This document shows, piece by piece, positions 13,551-14,691 of a stretch of 14,691 nt of DNA. Source of the DNA: Pseudomonadota bacterium (lineage in GTDB: Bacteria > Pseudomonadota > Gammaproteobacteria > Burkholderiales > Ferrovaceae); NCBI GenBank assembly GCA_021804705.1, contig JAJZHC010000016.1:1-14691 (forward strand). The letters are read 5' to 3'. The stretch's first letter is position 1. Every line of letters starts with the position of its first letter. The notes below the pieces were generated by a model that saw only the letters and a program-made list of their open reading frames with translations, was not told the origin of the DNA and did no database searches. The position numbers and the translations under genes were made by a program.

Positions 13551-14660
13551 TCAGGCCAGCCAGCCCGCCAGATAGGCTTCGTAGAGCAGGGAGATTGCGG
13601 CCTCTGGCAGCGGGCCCGGGGCCAGGCGGCGGTGGTCTGCCAGGGCCACCAGGGGGCGTTTGGCAGCGCCGGCAAGCGGGTGCTCCTCGCCATTGAGAAA
13701 CAACCGGTTGCCGCGAAACAGCATGATGCTGCGAGGATCAAGACGCAGGCCCAGTCGTTCAACCTGCCGGGCAAAGCGCGTGCGGGTCAGCGGCGACGGT
13801 GGCGGGTCGAAAAACAGGTGCGGTTTGGGCTCGGTCAGGTAACGCCCGACGCAAGACAGGATATCCTGATCGTTCCAGCGAATGGATTGCAAAATGTGAC
13901 TGACCTGTTGCAACAGGGCCGCAGGCAGTTCGCCCGGATGGGCCTGGAGGGTCAGGTCAGGATCGGCATAGCGTCCGCTCACGGTGAGATGGTCGCGCAG
14001 GTGGTCGAGGAAGGCGTTGACCCACTCCTGATGCGTGGGTGCGCGAAAGCCGATGGAATAGGTAAAGCATTCCGACACGGCCACGCCATCATGGGCGCAT
14101 TGCGGGGGCAGGTAGAGCATGTCCCCGGCTTCCAGATCCCATTGCGCCTGCGCCTTGAAACGGCGCAGGATTTTGAGGTCGCTGTCGGGCAGCAGTTCCA
14201 GGTCGTCGGTTTCCGCAATGCCCCAATGCCGCGTGCCAAAACCCTGGAGCAAAAACACGTCATACGAATCGAAATGCGGCCCCACACCGCCACCGGGTAC
14301 GGCATAACTCACCATCAGGTCGTCCAGGCGCGCGTGCGGCACGAAGTTGAAATCCTGCAGCAGTGCCGCGGCCTCCGGAATCCAGTGGTTGAGTTCCTGC
14401 ACCAGCACGGTCCAGTTGCTGTCGGGCAGGGTCTTGAAGTCGATGGGACGAAATGGGCCGTGGTGCAATTTCCAGCGGCGTCCTTCGCGCAGGATGAGGC
14501 GAGCCTGTACATCGGGGCGGGTGGCCAGTTTCTTGATTTCGGCGGGCGTGAGAAAACCCAGAAAGTCCGGTATGGCCTGACGTACCAGCAGCGGCTTTTT
14601 GTGCCAGTGGCGTGCCAGGAAAGCCTTGGGGCTCAGTGCGCCCAGTAACGATGTCTTCAT
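13551..14660 (-). CDS. cupin/JmjC 2-oxoglutarate oxygenase, RoxA/YcfD-like ribosomal protein uL16 arginine hydroxylase
   Basis: A 369-residue protein from ATG 14660-14658, close to the length of YcfD (about 373). The N-terminus SPKAFLARHWHKKPLLVRQAI and the HLQ-type core are family-typical. The Fe(II) site is His129 and Asp131 in GPHFDSYDVFLLQGFG, with His190 in QCAHDGVA; Arg144 in TRHWGI follows at the position expected near the 2-oxoglutarate pocket. Homologues hydroxylate an arginine of ribosomal protein uL16 in the cytoplasm, using O2 and 2-oxoglutarate. The C-terminal third matches the winged-helix-type tail of the family. TACAAT on - at 14689-14684 is a possible -10 close to the start. 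The substrate is inferred from homology. Confidence 0.9.
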   Translation of the reverse strand: MKTSLLGALSPKAFLARHWHKKPLLVRQAIPDFLGFLTPAEIKKLATRPDVQARLILREGRRWKLHHGPFRPIDFKTLPDSNWTVLVQELNHWIPEAAALLQDFNFVPHARLDDLMVSYAVPGGGVGPHFDSYDVFLLQGFGTRHWGIAETDDLELLPDSDLKILRRFKAQAQWDLEAGDMLYLPPQCAHDGVAVSECFTYSIGFRAPTHQEWVNAFLDHLRDHLTVSGRYADPDLTLQAHPGELPAALLQQVSHILQSIRWNDQDILSCVGRYLTEPKPHLFFDPPPSPLTRTRFARQVERLGLRLDPRSIMLFRGNRLFLNGEEHPLAGAAKRPLVALADHRRLAPGPLPEAAISLLYEAYLAGWLA

Positions 14661-14683
14661 GAGTGTCTCGCAACCAAAGCCGG

Positions 14684-14689
14684 ATTGTA
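14684..14689 (-). promoter_or_regulatory. possible -10 box for the RoxA-like gene
   Basis: TACAAT on the - strand lies about 23 bases before the ATG at 14660. The -35 region would be outside the window, so this rests on one hexamer only. Confidence 0.3.
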
Positions 14690-14691
14690 AT

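Noticed and set aside
13548..14648. 366-codon open frame on + across the oxygenase gene
   Set aside because: It is the mirror of a gene with a complete Fe(II) site on -; no family likeness of its own.

Overview
This window looks like chromosomal DNA from a high-GC Gram-negative bacterium, most likely a betaproteobacterium. The adjacency of dapA, bamC (an outer-membrane assembly lipoprotein) and an MBL-fold hydrolase, the dTDP-rhamnose genes, a RoxA/YcfD-like ribosomal oxygenase and the GC-rich codon usage all fit. The exact lineage cannot be fixed from the sequence alone.

Positions 1-7845 (+) hold a compact biotin-independent malonate decarboxylase operon: a TRAP transporter large permease (5' truncated by the window), mdcA, mdcC, mdcD, mdcE, a fused mdcG-mdcB, mdcH, and a TauE/SafE-type permease. 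From mdcC onward every junction overlaps (ATGA, ATGA, 14 bp, GTGA, ATGA), so the genes are probably co-transcribed and translationally coupled. MdcB-MdcG make the 2'-(5''-phosphoribosyl)-3'-dephospho-CoA prosthetic group and attach it to the carrier protein MdcC. MdcH primes MdcC with malonyl, MdcA exchanges malonate for acetate on the carrier, and MdcD-MdcE release CO2. The TRAP permease is a good candidate for malonate uptake; the role of the second permease is open. No mdcR regulator lies in the window.

Positions 7858-10175 (-) read rfbD, rfbC, then a staphylococcal-nuclease-like protein, closely spaced and convergent with the malonate operon. rfbA and rfbB are not present. A 90-bp divergent intergenic region (10176-10265) separates this block from dapA-bamC-MBL hydrolase on + (10266-13123). 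That run ends in a hairpin repeat followed by a bidirectional intrinsic terminator. Convergent to it, on -, are a tiny Ala/Pro-rich lipoprotein and a RoxA-like 2-oxoglutarate oxygenase (13551-14660).

The most striking unexplained signal is a short palindromic element with core GGGGACAGACCCC / GGGGTCTGTCCCC. A full hairpin copy sits in frame inside mdcD. A 15-bp half copy lies exactly at the MdcG/MdcB fusion junction. A perfect 19-bp-arm copy lies between the MBL gene and the terminator, and a 12-bp partial match occurs in mdcE. Its arms contain no stop codon in any frame, and both in-gene copies read the right arm as GLSP. The element may therefore have lengthened one malonate gene and fused two others. 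No intergenic stretch exceeds about 110 bp, and no RNA genes, CRISPR arrays or insertion sequences were seen.
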